Under the pieces are notes generated by a model that searched no databases, was not told the origin of the DNA, and saw only the letters and a list, made by a program, of their open reading frames with translations. Made by a program: the position numbers and the translations under genes. A DNA stretch of 64,000 bases, from positions 493,173-557,172 of the forward strand of contig NW_006763152.1 in the NCBI RefSeq assembly GCF_000264905.1, given 5' to 3'. This DNA is from Stereum hirsutum FP-91666 SS1. Taxonomy: Eukaryota; Basidiomycota; Agaricomycetes; Russulales; Stereaceae. Below, one piece after another: positions 11,786 to 24,249 of the stretch. Every line of letters starts with the position of its first letter. The first letter of the stretch is position 1.

Positions 11786-13514
11786 TCAACATAAAGATTC
11801 CTTTCCCGAATCCAAACGACTATTACCCACATCAATCGTCGAGTCCAAGGGCATGTCGATCTTCTCTCCCTCCAATGAACCGTTACGGGAGAAATCCCCG
11901 GAGTAAGTTAGATGGGACGCTCCTGGACTCGTATCTGAATCTTGGCTCGAAGACGAAGGGTACAGCGTATCGCCCACGGCACCACTCGATCCAGCACGAT
12001 TCGAGGGGCCTGGCCGTCCGAGTTCGTTCGTTGGGTCGAAAACGATGGCAGACAGCTCGGAATTGGCGTAATTCGCTGAAATGACCTCTCCGAAGGTTAT
12101 TTTGAGGGACACCAAGATGATAATAACGGTCGGGTAGATGGCCTGGGTGAGCGCACTCTCGGTCAGAAGGCAAGGTTAAAGAAAATGATAAACATACTGC
12201 AAGATGGATCATTAACTCGGGGTAGATAGCGAAGAGGCTCAGAACGCCTTCAGCTCGAGCGCGATTCGTAAGTTGCTCGGTCCAAGAAGCAATATAGACT
12301 ACATAGAAAATCGAATGGGTAAGACATGTATAACGTCGACCTACCTCCCTGAGATACACTTACCGGACCAAATGACACAGTAAATCCCGCCTGACTCTAC
12401 CAGGACTACCAACACTCTCATGGCAGGGGTCGAACGAAGAAGAGGATGCCTAACGCTTTTCAAAAGGGTCCGATGCTGCCTATGACCCAACCGACCTGTA
12501 TGAGTTATCCATCACGAATTTAGAACGGAACCGGCCTGACCATGCTTTTCGTCCGATAACCAATGTTGTCCAAGCGTTGGTAAATAGAGAAACACATCGG
12601 GCTAACTCCCTCAAGAAATAGACCAGTGTATCCGAAATCCCATTGAAATAAACTGTGGGGCCACCAGAAGGCGGAAGAACCGCAGTATAGATCAACAGCG
12701 ACAGCTCTAACACTGTTGCAGAAAGAGTGCGCCCGTATCAGGTAGAGAAAGAAGCAGCAAATATCATATAACGCACTGAACGTCGCACCACTGGTGACAA
12801 GGATCCATTTTCTGGCCCTCTGGCTCGCTGCGGAAACCACCCAAGCCCTCCACACAGCGATAACGTCGTTCAAGATGAACTAAAACGAAACAAGTGCGCA
12901 AACGAATAGGAATGTTAGCTGGCAGTAGTAAAGAAGGAGAAGAGAGTGAAGGGGAGGGCTTACATTTCCGAGACCCAGATGGGACCAAATAGGATTGACT
13001 GGGTCCCAGAAATAAGAGACGGATGATAGCTTGTCCAACTCATTCGTAAGAGGATCCTGTATAGAGGGATATGCCAATGCTATGTCTTTGATAGCATCTA
13101 CGATATTTGTTCGGATGACGACGCGAGCTCGGACGAGCCTCAGGACCCAGGCGCATGTCGAGATGCAAAACATCATCACTGTCACTACCAGCATGAATAC
13201 CGTTGCTCGCGTCGTAGGTCCGCGTCGGCTTGAGTCGAGTGCATTTTCAGTTGAACTCGATGTTCGAGACACTGGAATGAGCGCACCATAAAAGCCACGT
13301 GGATGCAAGGAACAACACCATTAGAAAGCCTGGAAACATAGGAGCATCAATACGTGCTCGCTCGTACAATTATTCGAGAGAGCAAGAGAGCGCACGTACC
13401 GTACACCAACGTCGGGATCAAAAGAGGAAGAAGCATAAACAGGAATTCCTCTTTAGTTGCATCCTCGACAAGCGAAGAGACGCTACCAATTCCTCCTGTA
13501 TCGGCAGCTGACAT
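11786..13514 (-). CDS. Seven-TM basidiomycete membrane protein, family I, right copy
   Basis: Intact paralog of the gene at 7865-9470. It starts at the ATG at 13514 (MSAADTGGIGSVSSLVED...) and has the same exon order. Landmarks: TLVYG|GFLMVLFLASTWLL, GPTTRATVFMLVVTVMMFCI, FILNDVIAVWRAWVVSAASQ, MLELSLLIYTAVLPPSGGP, FTNAWTTLVIGRKAW, VLVVLVESGGIYCVIW, EGVLSLFAIYPELMIHLA and AIYPTVIIILVSLKITFGEV. The cytosolic tail is Ser-rich and ends at 11786 (...DSGKESLC). Its intron after HLGLGN uses an ordinary GTAAGC donor, where the left copy uses GCAAGT. All splice phases join cleanly, so this copy is probably functional. Role unknown; receptor or channel functions would be speculation. Confidence 0.8.
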
Positions 13515-14426
13515 TTTGGAAAGTGCAGTAGATGCTGATGAGAAATGGAGTGGAAAAATACCCTTCCCTCCTGAATCGTGAGGGTGGTCCTAAATATATT
13601 CATATCCAGCACAGACACAATGTAAACGTGTTCCGATGTAAGGGTCACGGACTAATTGCTCCGCATAGGGAGGATTTCAGACGACAACAAGACGAGCGAG
13701 AATGCACTCAACAAAGATGTTTGAAGTAGACCAGAACATCTTCTTTTTTCATTTGGCGGAGCAAGGCTGTATCGATTACGGCGTCGAAACAGGCTCTATC
13801 GGTCGTGCGCACCTCTACGATGCCTGATAGTCTGATTGCGCTGACCGGTGTCTGTGGGCATGGTGAGCTTCGAAGATAATCGTACTCCAAGCGTCCCGAC
13901 TTCGTCGAAGCGGTCAGTCCGAGATGAGGTGTGCGCAGTCGCGGAGATCCCGAAACCCGCCAACCTGTACACAATTGGAGGCAGAATCTCAGTCTGCTAG
14001 TCCGAGTGGTCCCAAATTAAATCCTCATGGTCAATATGCACATACGGCCCTGATCATGCAGCGGAAAGTCTCCACTCGATGATGGAGATGTCCACTCGAG
14101 AGTACACACATCGTCAACGACCGAGGACTCATTGAGTCCTGGTTCGTGAAGGGAGCTTGAAATTATTGCTGCGTCGAAACGCTCTGTGGACAGGCTACGA
14201 CTCCGCCACAATATATGTTATCTCGACAATAAACATCTAGCCATAGAAAAAGAATCCTTATAAATCGACACAAATGCATGGTATCAGTCCTCCCACAGGA
14301 CAAATGTGCCCAAGTATATCCTGCGACACCAGCACAATCAAACGAAGAAAGTATTACCCTTCCATTCAAGCACCACCATCCGCCCGTAACTTATTAAACT
14401 TCCATACCACAGATCCCGCCCGGGTC

Positions 14427-16078
14427 TTATCGTCTTCTTGGGGTAGCACCTCCGCCGCCGCCGCCTCCACTGCTCGCAGGGACCAAGCCCACACAAATGT
14501 TCACCCAGCCGTCAGCGCCGGCCATGCAGGCGCCTATCCAGGCCATTTCGGCTTCGAAGGGTGCAAGGACCCCTTGGATCTTTGGACGTGTCGGTGAAAA
14601 CGTCCATGGAGGTCGAGGAGGTAAGGTGAGGGAAGTGTGGCGTGTGGTCAGGCAGAAAGTGTGGCGTAGGTTGAACATTGCGGGGTGAGTGAATGGTTGT
14701 AGAAGCACCCGCGGTGAGAAACGACTAAAAGTAGGAGGAATATTGTTGGCATTGCTCACCAGTGTGTAGCCCAGGTTGCGTACTTGTGGCCTTTGGGGAG
14801 TCGGCGAAGGGAATAGCAGCGGAAAGTGCTGGTTCAAGAAATCAGACAACGTTGTCGGGGAGCCTACAGAGGGTAACAACACCAAGGCCAAGGCCAAACA
14901 CACTCCAATCAGTACTCCAATCGAGGATCGTAGACACCATGCCAGTAAAACAACCCACCATCCTCCATTAACGGAGGCACCAACTCCTGCATCACCGGTC
15001 CCTCCGGCAAGTACACCCTCACCGGCACACTCCTCACACTCCACGCTGAATCGTTCTTCTCTCTGTCTCTGCTACTATCCTGAGGATCGGCACTCGGAGG
15101 ACGTGTGTGCATGGAGGTAGAATTTGACGATATGCCTTGTTCGGAGGCGAGACGGTTGAGGGTGGAGTGTGGATTTCCGGAGGGAGAGGTAGGGCGGGTG
15201 GATGTGGGGAGGGTGGATGGTGTCACTTTAGAGGCGACGCGCCAGTAGTCGTCGAAGTTGTCTATAGAGATGATAGAACCGTGTTGGTCAGATGTAGCTG
15301 TCGTTGGGAAGCAGTGGTGGAAGGAGAGACTCACGGTCTTTGATACCCTCCCATATCCCGTCTTGCTCCTGCTTTCTCAACCCCGTCATCCTCTTCGTAC
15401 TACCCCAGCGCATGAAATCAGCCTCCTTCAGCTGACCCATGAACGCCTGCTTGCATGCCTCTGCGCTCGGCGCGATCAAGAGCTTATCCGTTGGTGGCGA
15501 CGCCAGATGAAGAGTAAGCCGAAGCGGGGTCGTTTGTGGACCACCAAACGGCGACGATGTGGAAGTAGAGGGCGTCGGGCGTAGAGAGGACGCGATAGTG
15601 TGATTGTCGTGGATCAGACCTATGGGCCAATGCCTGCTTGTCCCACCAGACGTCAGCAAAGGTGGCAGGATAACTGCAAAGGATGCGAACGCACCACTTG
15701 ATCAGTCCACCTTCCTCGCTCTCAAACCACCAGTCCTCCTCCTTCGATCCTATCGTTCTCGCAGCCTCGTCGTCGAAGACGACATCACACAGAAAACGCT
15801 TGATTTCCGGGACGAGAAGGGGGAGATAGCTGACGCGCGGAGCTTGGAGGAAGTAACATTCCAGTCCGCGGTTAGAATTGGCTGGAAGTTCCTTGGGGTC
15901 AACGCGTATCTCTAGTGGTACAGTTCCTATGGATTGTTTTCCTTAAATATTTGACAAAGATGAAAGAGTATACTAGGAAACAGTTCACACCTTCCCATGT
16001 TAGCCGACGAAAGAGGGTGGTCGAGGCGGGGGAGGAGAACGTTGACGGTGAACGTCGGGCGCCGGTGTATGTTGACAT
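14427..16078 (-). CDS. ATG5: Autophagy protein 5 (Atg5)
   Basis: Atg5 accepts Atg12 covalently and, with Atg16, forms the E3-like complex that lipidates Atg8 at the phagophore. It starts at the ATG at 16078 (MSTYTGARRSPSTF...). Family blocks follow in order: LFRRLTWEG|TVPLEIRV, SYLPLLVPEIKRFLCDVVFD, EEDWWFESEEGGLIKW|HWPIGL, RLTLHLASPPTDKLL, KQAFMGQLKEADFMRWGSTK, NFDDYWRVASKVTP, RSVPVRVYLPEGPVMQELVP, TLSDFLNQHFPLLFP, LGYTL, and the last exon EAEMAWIGACMAGADGWVNI. A Gly-run and a basic TPRRR end close the protein. At least five short introns join in phase. Atg12 conjugation should use a Lys near the 'FMRWGSTKRM' block. A C-terminal relic of the same gene lies at 11060-11200. Confidence 0.93.
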
Positions 16079-17513
16079 GGAGAAAATTGGCCTGAATGTC
16101 AAGCAAAATGTCGATGGGTATGTTGTCGAGCCTAAGCCGTTCTGGACCGTGGTGAGCGGTAGAAGCAAGTCTGCGAACCCAACATTGTGGGGAACGCCAC
16201 ATTTCGTAGAACCCTAACCCTATGCGCGCCACCCTTCACCCTTTCGGTTGGAATCCGCATTGTCGATATCCTCTCTTTTACACTGACCATGACGACCTCG
16301 CACATCGTTCACACAACTTCGGCACAAGTTTCTAGCAATCAATGTTCAGAAACGTGAGTACTGATACCGATTCGATGGAAGGAAGGCAGTGAGTAGCTAT
16401 CAACCTTCTGCCCCGATGATTACCTCCATGGGGTCACTCACCCGGACCGGCGAATGGGGAACGGTTATGTATGTCCTTTCTCTGCAAAATCAAGTACAGG
16501 CCTATATATTCCGTGTAGTGGCTATACATACGCTCTTGTGCTCGATTTCTTTGTGCCAGTGGGACAGCATGTGCCGGCCGAACCAAAGGTCAGCCTAGAT
16601 GTTTCATTGCGCTCGGCATATCTTTCGTGTCCGTTGGGCACATCACTAACAGACAAGGCATTGACACGAATTCAGGCTCATCCAATTTCTATGAATGAGC
16701 ACCGTAGGCTCTGAATCTAACCTACAGCGGCTTCCTATTGCTTTATCGCTGCAAGCACTGGTTGACGAGTCTAATGGCATGGTGGAAACTGCAGCGGACG
16801 GTATTTGTGGATGTTCAACAGCGGCAGTTCAGCTTTCGCCCGTCTAACCCGAGCTGTTACATAGCACCCTTTAATGGGAAAATCATGGGACGGCACAGGA
16901 GCTTGAAGGCTCCGTGTGCTCGGAGATATATTTGAACAACGACCCCCTGCTCCGTCATGCCCACATACACCAATGACAATTGAACAGGGCGTTTGTACGT
17001 GCCTTCACGTCCACCATACAATGGTTCAGAACAGAATTCTAACTGGTGGTATACCGCTTTTGCAGACCGAGCATCACATTTATTTGTCTGTCTAGCCGGC
17101 CATTACGGGCTCCATAAGCAGGGAGTCATGAACAAACAGTTCATGCGGCGCACAATTCACTGTGTTCGGGGCATCCTTATTCTTGCAGAGTAAACGATGT
17201 CCCTAGCAGTGATAAACGACCTCGCACTCTACCCGCCGAAGCTGACTGCGGCCAAATTCTGATGGGTATGGAAGATACAGAGGAGCAATACAGTCGATAC
17301 CGACGTCGGACGCTATATCGACATCCCTTGTCAAACTTTAAAGTTCTGAAGACTCTCGAACGACAGTACTATTTTATAAAATAGTGTGGCTCGAAATATA
17401 CGAATATACCTTGAATACAACTTCCTTTCTTTCTGTCCAAGGAACTGTACACTCACTGCTACAGCTCATCTTCCCCAGACTCACCGAAAAATATCGATCA
17501 ACAAGCTCCTTGA
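16079..17513. other. Intergenic between ATG5 and family II seven-TM genes
   Basis: No gene is recognised. Contains two TTAGGG-type units (AACCCTAACCCT near 16211-16222) just upstream of ATG5, which is too short to be a telomere relic. Short open frames on the + strand lack motifs. Confidence 0.35.
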
Positions 17514-18832
17514 ATGTCGAACTCCAGCTACGCCCCCGAGGAGTCGCCGCTTTGTCTATTGACGGAGCGTTATTCGTTTGCCGGTGCGATACTTGGTGGT
17601 GTTTCGTATGGTGAGCTCAATATATCAGACAATGATCATTTTTGTTTCATCTACTTTCCTTGATTTGAAGGTTTTCACGCCTGCCTATTTTTCGGTGCCG
17701 CATACTTCATCAGCAAGACGGGTGCTAAGCCGAGAGTTAGGATACTACAGAACCTGTTTATATTCATTCTGTTCGTATTGGGCACCATTTATATCGGCTG
17801 TGATTCTACATTTCTCGAAATGATGTTCATCGAAGATCGTGACTTTCCTGGCGGGCCCGCGATGTTTTTGGAGGCACGATACGGTGCGTCAACAGTTAGT
17901 ACCGCCACAAATGTCATATTCTGTATGGGTACTGCCGTAGCAGACGGTGTCCTTGTATGTCTTCCTCAGAACAATATCATCTCAATTTACTTCTCACAGT
18001 TACCAAGTCGTTGACTCGTTGTGCCTGTGTATCTAGCTGTATCGCTTTTGGGTTCTCTGGAACCGAAGCTATCTACTCCCCGCTATCCCAGCATTGGTAT
18101 ACACCGCGTCTACGTGTAAGAATCTCATTGGTCTAGTTTGGCATATGTTTCTGATTGACCGCTTTGCTAGTAGCCTTAGGGGTCGTATCATGTATCAAAC
18201 CCATTGCGCCTGGTCGAAGCCTCTGGTCGAGTCAAGCTACCGCCTGGACGACCTCCTACGCGGTCACCTCAATCACGTTCAACATCCTCGTTACCTCCGG
18301 AATCGTATACCGCCTTCTCTCCATGCGGACGCTCATACGGAGAGCCCTTCCTATGCGCAAGGGTTCATTGTACATGTCCATAGCTGCGATGGTCATGGAA
18401 TCCGCCGCTATACATACTGTCACCTATACCTTCTTCCTCATCTGCTATGTCATCAATAGTCCATTGCAACGAGCCGTCTCTCCAGTGCTTGGTCAGGCTA
18501 TGGTAAGTAAATTGCTCTTCTATCCCAACCGATCTACTGAGATCATCAGTGCTGCTGAAAACATCAACTCTCCCCTTTGATAGTACATTTCCCCTGGATT
18601 GATCGTTCTGAGAGTCGCTCTGGGCAAAGCGTATCCTCGGGACACGAGCGTCGACCTTGATTTCGCTAGTGTCCTCCATTTCGGTAATACAGACGTCGAC
18701 AACGCATCACCAGGCCGTTCTCGACGTACAACCCGTGCTGGTACATCGTTAGAGGCGAATGACCCGGAGTCGGGGCCGGTTGCAGGGATATTAAGCAACA
18801 ATGTGCGTTCCCCTGAGGAGCTTGACAATTGA
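17514..18832 (+). CDS. Seven-TM membrane protein, family II, copy 1
   Basis: Member of the agaricomycete multi-pass family marked by a 'F-I-[DE]-x-R-x-[FY]-P-G-G-P' extracellular loop; function unknown. Exon 1 starts at the ATG at 17514 (MSNSSYAPEESPLCLLTERY) and leaves at VSYG|gtgagc. Next come GFHACLFFGAAYFISKTGAK, MFIEDRDFPGGPAMFL, LYRFWVLWNRSYLLPAIPAL, ALGVVSCIKPIAPGRSLWSS, FNILVTSGIVYRLLSMRTLI, SIAAMVMESAAIHTVTYTFF, VLGQAM and the final exon YISPGLIVLRVALGKAYPRD. The hydrophilic tail is rich in Ser, Asp and Asn, with stop at 18832. All introns have GT donors and consistent phase. A tandem paralog follows at 20113. Confidence 0.82.
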
Positions 18833-20112
18833 GTATATTGGTTGCGAAGTGTCATCGGGCGATATTGCTAATGGGGAGATCCTATGATACAAGTGTATTT
18901 GTGTGATAGTACTGCATTATAGCACATACGAAGTCCGAGGTAGAGTAAATCAGGCCGTGAACATGGAATTGAATCTGAGGATGCCACTTCGGTGCCACCT
19001 TCTATGTACCAGAACCCTAACCCTCGGCAAGCTACGCTTCTCCGTTTTTGCCGATCTTCCAACGACCTTCAACTTATCATGCAACTATCACGTCCTCCTT
19101 CATATTGACACGACTTGGACACGACCATCGTTCTCCTTTTTTGGCTCACATGGGCGGGATTTTGTGCTCAGCCGATTTGCATAGGCGGCTCTGGAGTAAT
19201 AGCACCGTTTACGGCGATTTTCTGAACGCCGAAATCATCTTTCATTCGAGGAAAGGGACACTGTCAGCCCGAAATGGCAGCTCGAAACTACTATGCGAGT
19301 GAGCGCCAAAACTCACGAAGCAGGAAGTTGCGAGTAGCAGGACTTACAGCGGCCGAGTCCCATCGTTGACCGCTTCCAGTGCTCCGACTCGGAAACTTGC
19401 GACTCTCCTCTATCCTCCTTTTCGGCTGACAGGTGTGTCCCTTTCCTCAAATTATTATAATAACACTGTGCTGCGCTTAGAAAGGGGCCGTGAACGGTGC
19501 TATTGACAGATCGGCGACTTGCAACTGCGTCAATCAACAATGGGCAAGTTACTAACTTGCTCACTTTGTACTCACGGTCTGGACCATTTCATCGCAAGGA
19601 TATGCTCTTGGATATATTCTGAATGTGAGCGTACGGGCCAGGTCAAGTAGGCTAGGCCAGGTCAAGTAGGCTATGTATCCTCGGGATCACCGTATCATGT
19701 TCGTCACTCTCGTCGTTGACCGGTCCCATCCCACTGCATCTCAAAACTGCAAAGGATAGACGATCCCCGAGCTCACCGGGATTCTTGCTGGCAGCACTCA
19801 TCAAAGATTCAAATCAACGGGGAAGTGCAATGTATATCTGTCCCGTGATGTACTCCCTCAGCGCTGGCGGTCCCACCTTGTCTCAAAGGGTGAGCTCTCT
19901 TTCCTCGATGCCTTCGCTTTGGGAAATATCAGAACGAAGTCCCAATTGTATGCACAATTGAGCGCTGTTTCAAGTTGACGTTCAGGATTGATATCAAGAG
20001 TGTTCCTATTCGGTGCCCTGTCAATCGTCCAGGAATGCCCCGCTATTATATCCTCGAGCCCTCTCACAACGGCCATTAGTCCACCACTACCCCGATATTC
20101 TCTAACGTCGCT
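18833..20112. other. Intergenic between tandem seven-TM copies; short tandem repeat
   Basis: No gene seen. A 19-bp unit (GGCCAGGTCAAGTAGGCTA) occurs twice in tandem near 19636-19673. AACCCTAACCCT occurs at about 19012-19023. The open frames are short and without motifs. Confidence 0.4.
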
Positions 20113-21480
20113 ATGTCAAGTCTTAACTCGGCCGTTATTGAGACCCAACACGACCTTTGGATTGAACGTTACACCTTCATGGGCGTCATGTTGGGTGGAG
20201 TTGCATACGGCAAGTCTTCTCTCGCAGCATCTTGTGTATTTTTTCATTCTGATTGACACTAGGCATCCGACGATGTGACTTCCCATAGGCTTCCACGCAT
20301 GCATTTTTATCGGAGCAGCATACCTCATAAACCGGAACAAAGGAGCTTTCAAACACCGTCTTCAGCAAGGGGCCCTCATCTTTGTCCTCTTCAGTCTGGG
20401 CACTGTCCGCTTCGGATGCAACGCTCACGAATTCGAACTCATGTTTATCGAGAATCGCGGGTATCCTGGTGGACCAGCAGTCTGGCTGCGAGACCACTAC
20501 AACGTTCCAGTCAACGTGGTCGGGACCGTCGTTTTCTTGCTGGGTGATATCTTGACGGGCGCAGTTCTCGTACGTTTTGATTCCACCCAGTGGTGCTTTC
20601 ATGTCGCCTTGTGGAGTTGTTGATACTCACTCCTTCCACCTCCTTACAGGTCTATCGGCTGTGGGTGATCTGGAGTAAAGACCTTTGCGTCGTTGTCCTC
20701 CCGTTCTTCCTTCTCCTCTCCGTCATCGGTAATATAATTATCGCGGCTATATCCTGTTATAGGTAATCCGATTGACGATTACTGTCATATAGCGCTCGGA
20801 GTGACAGCGTGCATCAAGACCTCACGCCCTAATTACAACATTTGGTCGTCGTCCGCCACACCCTGGAACGTTGCCTTCTGGTCGATATCCATCTTCCTCA
20901 ACATCGTCGTCACATTCGGGATTGTGCTGCGCCTCCTTTATATTCGAAGGCTCATGAAGAAAACATTACCCACCCACGACGTCGACACCAGGATGTATAC
21001 TTCCATATCGGCGATGGTGGTCGAGTCGGCTGTGATACACACAGTGACTTATACTGCTTATTTAGTTTGTTATGCGGTGGATGCTCCCTTTCAGAGGGTT
21101 TTGCTGCCGGTTCTCTCGCAAGCGATGGTATGTCGCCTATCCCAGAATGTTGAATCGTTTTCCTGACCTGGTAATGATCACAAACCGCTCAGTGCATCGC
21201 GCCGGAGTTGATCGCGCTTCGTGTCGCACTCGGACAAGCGTGGTCGCACAAGACGGGTACTTATGCCGCGAGTCGCATTGCCTTTCAAGGAGGCCATCAT
21301 GGCACCGAAGTTCCCGGTTTGGTTGCAGTACCTTCCTCTGTGTCCCCTCGTCAAGATTTACTCGATATTTCTCCCAAAGCGGAGCCAGAGACGGTGATGC
21401 TCGATGAAGGGTATGAAGAGATCTGGTTTCCTGGTGGAAGAAGCACCGCAGTGAAAGTTGTCAAGGGCATGGTAGAGTGA
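20113..21480 (+). CDS. Seven-TM membrane protein, family II, copy 2
   Basis: Starts at the ATG at 20113 (MSSLNSAVIETQHDLWIERY). After GGVAYG it uses a GC donor (20210-20211, GGCAAGT) joined to GFHACIFIGAAYLINRNKGA at 20289. Landmarks: MFIENRGYPGGPAVWLRDHY, YRLWVIWSKDLCVVVLPFFL, ALGVTACIKTSRPNYNIWSS, SIFLNIVVTFGIVLRLLYIR, SISAMVVESAVIHTVTYTAY, VDAPFQRVLLPVLSQAM, CIAPELIALRVALGQAWSHK. The acidic cytosolic tail ends at the TGA at 21478-21480. Closest in this window to the copy at 45839. Same unknown role as its neighbour; probably functional, since every exon joins in frame. Confidence 0.85.
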
Positions 21481-22519
21481 GCTACGACATGCTTTTTGGA
21501 GGAGTATGCAGTGCGGTAATACGCTGTTCTATGGCGTGAGAGATTATGTATGGCTCATTTGTATCCTGGTGACTCTGAATCTGACCGGCCGTGGTGTGCT
21601 TGTTCTGCTAGTAGACTTATCATCTTCGTAACAGGACCAAGGCGAGCTCTATGTCTTTAGATATGGCTAGTAAAACTCCAATCGCCGGTGCATCATAACT
21701 ACAGTCACGTGGCGGTTGTTTCGTGCAACCTGAGTACGAATCACCAGTATCATGATTGTCGCTCTCGTTACTGACGGGCCACCGTGTTCCGGCGCTGCTG
21801 TCAAATTCGACCCAAACATCTAGCTCGTGAGTTTACCCAGCGGTTCAGTCTAAGAGATACGGAGTCCTTTGTCTCGCGAAATTAATAAGTGCTCCGTGTC
21901 TGTTCCCGTTCAAGCATATGTATCGACGATCAATCGAGCCGACGTAATACGTCCTCATATCTCTCTTTGCGGCAGACTAATGGGCGCATGAAATACCAGG
22001 ACCACTGAGGATCCCGAGTGTACACTTGTACCTCTCCATATTGTAACAAAGTAAGCATAGCCTCAAAGAGCAGCGCACTTGAGTCGAGAAGAAAGTCGGC
22101 AGCAATGGGACTACGCGTTGAGAGTCAATCCTCGCCACCTCTACAAAAACATACTCCTAGAGCCGATGGGGACAGCATCAGCGATGAAGTTCATCACGTT
22201 CTAATCTTGGACGTGACCTTCGTTCAATAGCTGACCATCGAGTGTAGCGAGAAGGTTAGGACGCCTTTGGATGGTATCGCCTTCGAATTCCAGTGGCGTG
22301 CGAGACAGGCATTAGTCCTCTAAAGATATCCTCCTCCTGAGGCTTTGTATAATAAGTTCCCGCGAGCGAGATCTCCCCTTTCATTCCCTTTCCCTAATAG
22401 CATCCAAACGTGTTTGCAATCTAATCGACCTTACCAAAGACGTATAACTTATAGTGCACTAGTACGTTTTACTACCTGTGCTCATCCACACTTCAGTGAA
22501 ACTTATGCTCTTTCCAGGT
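21481..22519. other. Intergenic, nothing recognised
   Basis: No coding family, repeat or RNA gene is visible. Frames are short and interrupted. Confidence 0.35.
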
Positions 22520-23225
22520 ATGTCTCTCAACCGCCCTCGAAAATGTGCCTCTCCGAGCAAACACCCCATGGAAGTCTTTGTGCCCAATGATCCAGACGGT
22601 CACCCATTCGCAAGGCTATCTGACCCCGCTCAAAACCTCATCTATGTCGCTGGCAGTTGCTTCAAACCCGGAACGTCCGACTCACGAGCCGGTTGCGGCA
22701 TCCAACGCGGATTCTCGCCCAATGCTAACCTCAGTTTCCGCTTGGAACGCGTCGGTCCGGGTAATACGAGGCAGAAAACAGACTGGCAACCGTGCCGTCA
22801 TGCGAGCCACTATACGAGCACTTCAGTTCGACGACCAAAACACCACTCTCACGCATTCCGACCTCGGATATCCCTCCACTTCCATCGTCATCGCCTCACA
22901 TTTGACTCTTCTCGTACATGGCATGGCGGACTGGGTCTATAAGTGGGAGCAGAACGGATGGAAGAAGGCGAAAGGAGGCAAGACGGTAGAGAATGTGGAT
23001 CTGTGGAAGTGCTTGAACCAGAGGGTGAAGTCTTTAGAGACGTCAGGAGTGAGGGTCCTGTTCTGGGACATAGAGGAGAAGTATAACAATGCGGAGAAGT
23101 TGGCTTGGGCTGCAGCTGATGAAGAGGAGGACGTGGCGTCTTGGACACCTCTAATTGGTTTAAGGACCGACTTGGACGATAGCGTCGATGTCCTGGCACA
23201 GCAAATCTCGGGTCTGAATGTTTGA
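22520..23225 (+). pseudogene. Degenerate RNase H-like protein gene
   Basis: Ribonuclease H (type 1 fold) cleaves the RNA strand of RNA-DNA hybrids using four carboxylates. The frame from about 22520 reads NLIYVAGSCFKPGTSDSRAG and NLSFRLERVGPGNT. After a frame change near 22770-22785 it continues TGNRAVMRATIRALQF, VIASHLTLLVHGMADWVYKW, VDLWKCLNQRVKSLETSGVR and VLFWDIEEKYNNAEKLAWAA, ending at 23225. Expected acids are replaced: YVDGS is YVAGS, NRAEL is NRAVM, the ATDS position reads ASHL, and the last Asp is Glu. No GT donor fits the phase change; any intron there would be about 20-32 nt, which is too short. The fold-determining residues remain well conserved, so the loss looks recent or the protein was kept as a non-catalytic fold. 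Confidence 0.75.
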
Positions 23226-24249
23226 TGGTTCGGTCTGGTTTATTGTGTTGGACTCCCACTATAGCCTTGCCACGTCCCTCGGCAAGCTCTTGATCCCATG
23301 CCCTTGCGTGGCCTATTACGAGAACACTGCTGATATTTGACTTTGTCACAGGTATTTCACGAAAGATGATGAGTTCAACGCCGACTGCATAGGGCACGAA
23401 TGTACCCTTCTCTGAAGTGCTTTGACCGCAATCAGGAATATAGATAGCGAACTCCGACTGTGCACGGCTATGCTAGATGTGATATGTGCATTGAGCGACC
23501 AAGCTGTGCCTTCATGAAGGCATGGTAGCGACATCGACGTGTTCAAGTATGAACACATAAGATGAGTGCTTATGCCTTGAGTTCCATCGCCTTCCGACGA
23601 GATCATCATAGGAGTGGATTTCCTATTTCGCATCGATCCCAGTACTCCGTGTCTACTTGTTGAGACCGTGGACGTCACAAGGAAAGTTGTGTCGGATAAC
23701 ATTAACGGCAGGGTATTTGGTTAGATGTGGAAAGCCGAAGTGCAGTCACAGTCGTCGACGAGACAGTGCGACACAGTACTTCTGTAGCGTGACGCGAAAT
23801 GCTGTATGCGACTATCGTAGCCCAATATTCAGCAATCACAGAGACTTTGCCAGTGACACCTTATACCGCGAGACAAGCTGATGAGTGGGACTCGGGAATG
23901 AAGAGTCTCGAAGCTCTATCCCTGGAGGGTGCCAGGTACCATCACCCGTCATCGGAATGTGCATATCTCTATGACACCCCAAAGGCGTGTCATAACTCGC
24001 AAAGCCTGCTTTCTCTCAAAGCAAGCGAAAGTCTCGATAACGGCACATAATTTCGAACGCTGACACATATAAAACACATACTATCATACATTGCTCCCTT
24101 GCAGTCTGTCCCTCGATGCCAAACACGCGTAAGTCACGAAACTCCGTTCCCATTGACCTGTATCTCGCGCGGCGTCTGCACCTGAATGTCACCTGCAGGA
24201 TCATGGGATTGTCCGGGTGAAGCACCATTCGTCGTGACCGAGGTGGTGA
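23226..24249. other. Intergenic, nothing recognised
   Basis: A 118-codon minus frame (23702-23346) is open but compositionally uninformative and matches no family I know. No repeats were noted. Confidence 0.3.

Noticed and set aside
16209..19024. AACCCTAACCCT motifs as interstitial telomere
   Set aside because: Only two repeat units at each site, which is within chance or a telobox-like promoter motif.
19636..19673. 19-bp tandem duplication as the start of a satellite or CRISPR-like array
   Set aside because: Only two copies with no spacer regularity.
22888..23397. 169-codon minus-strand frame
   Set aside because: Antisense shadow of the RNase H-like coding sequence.
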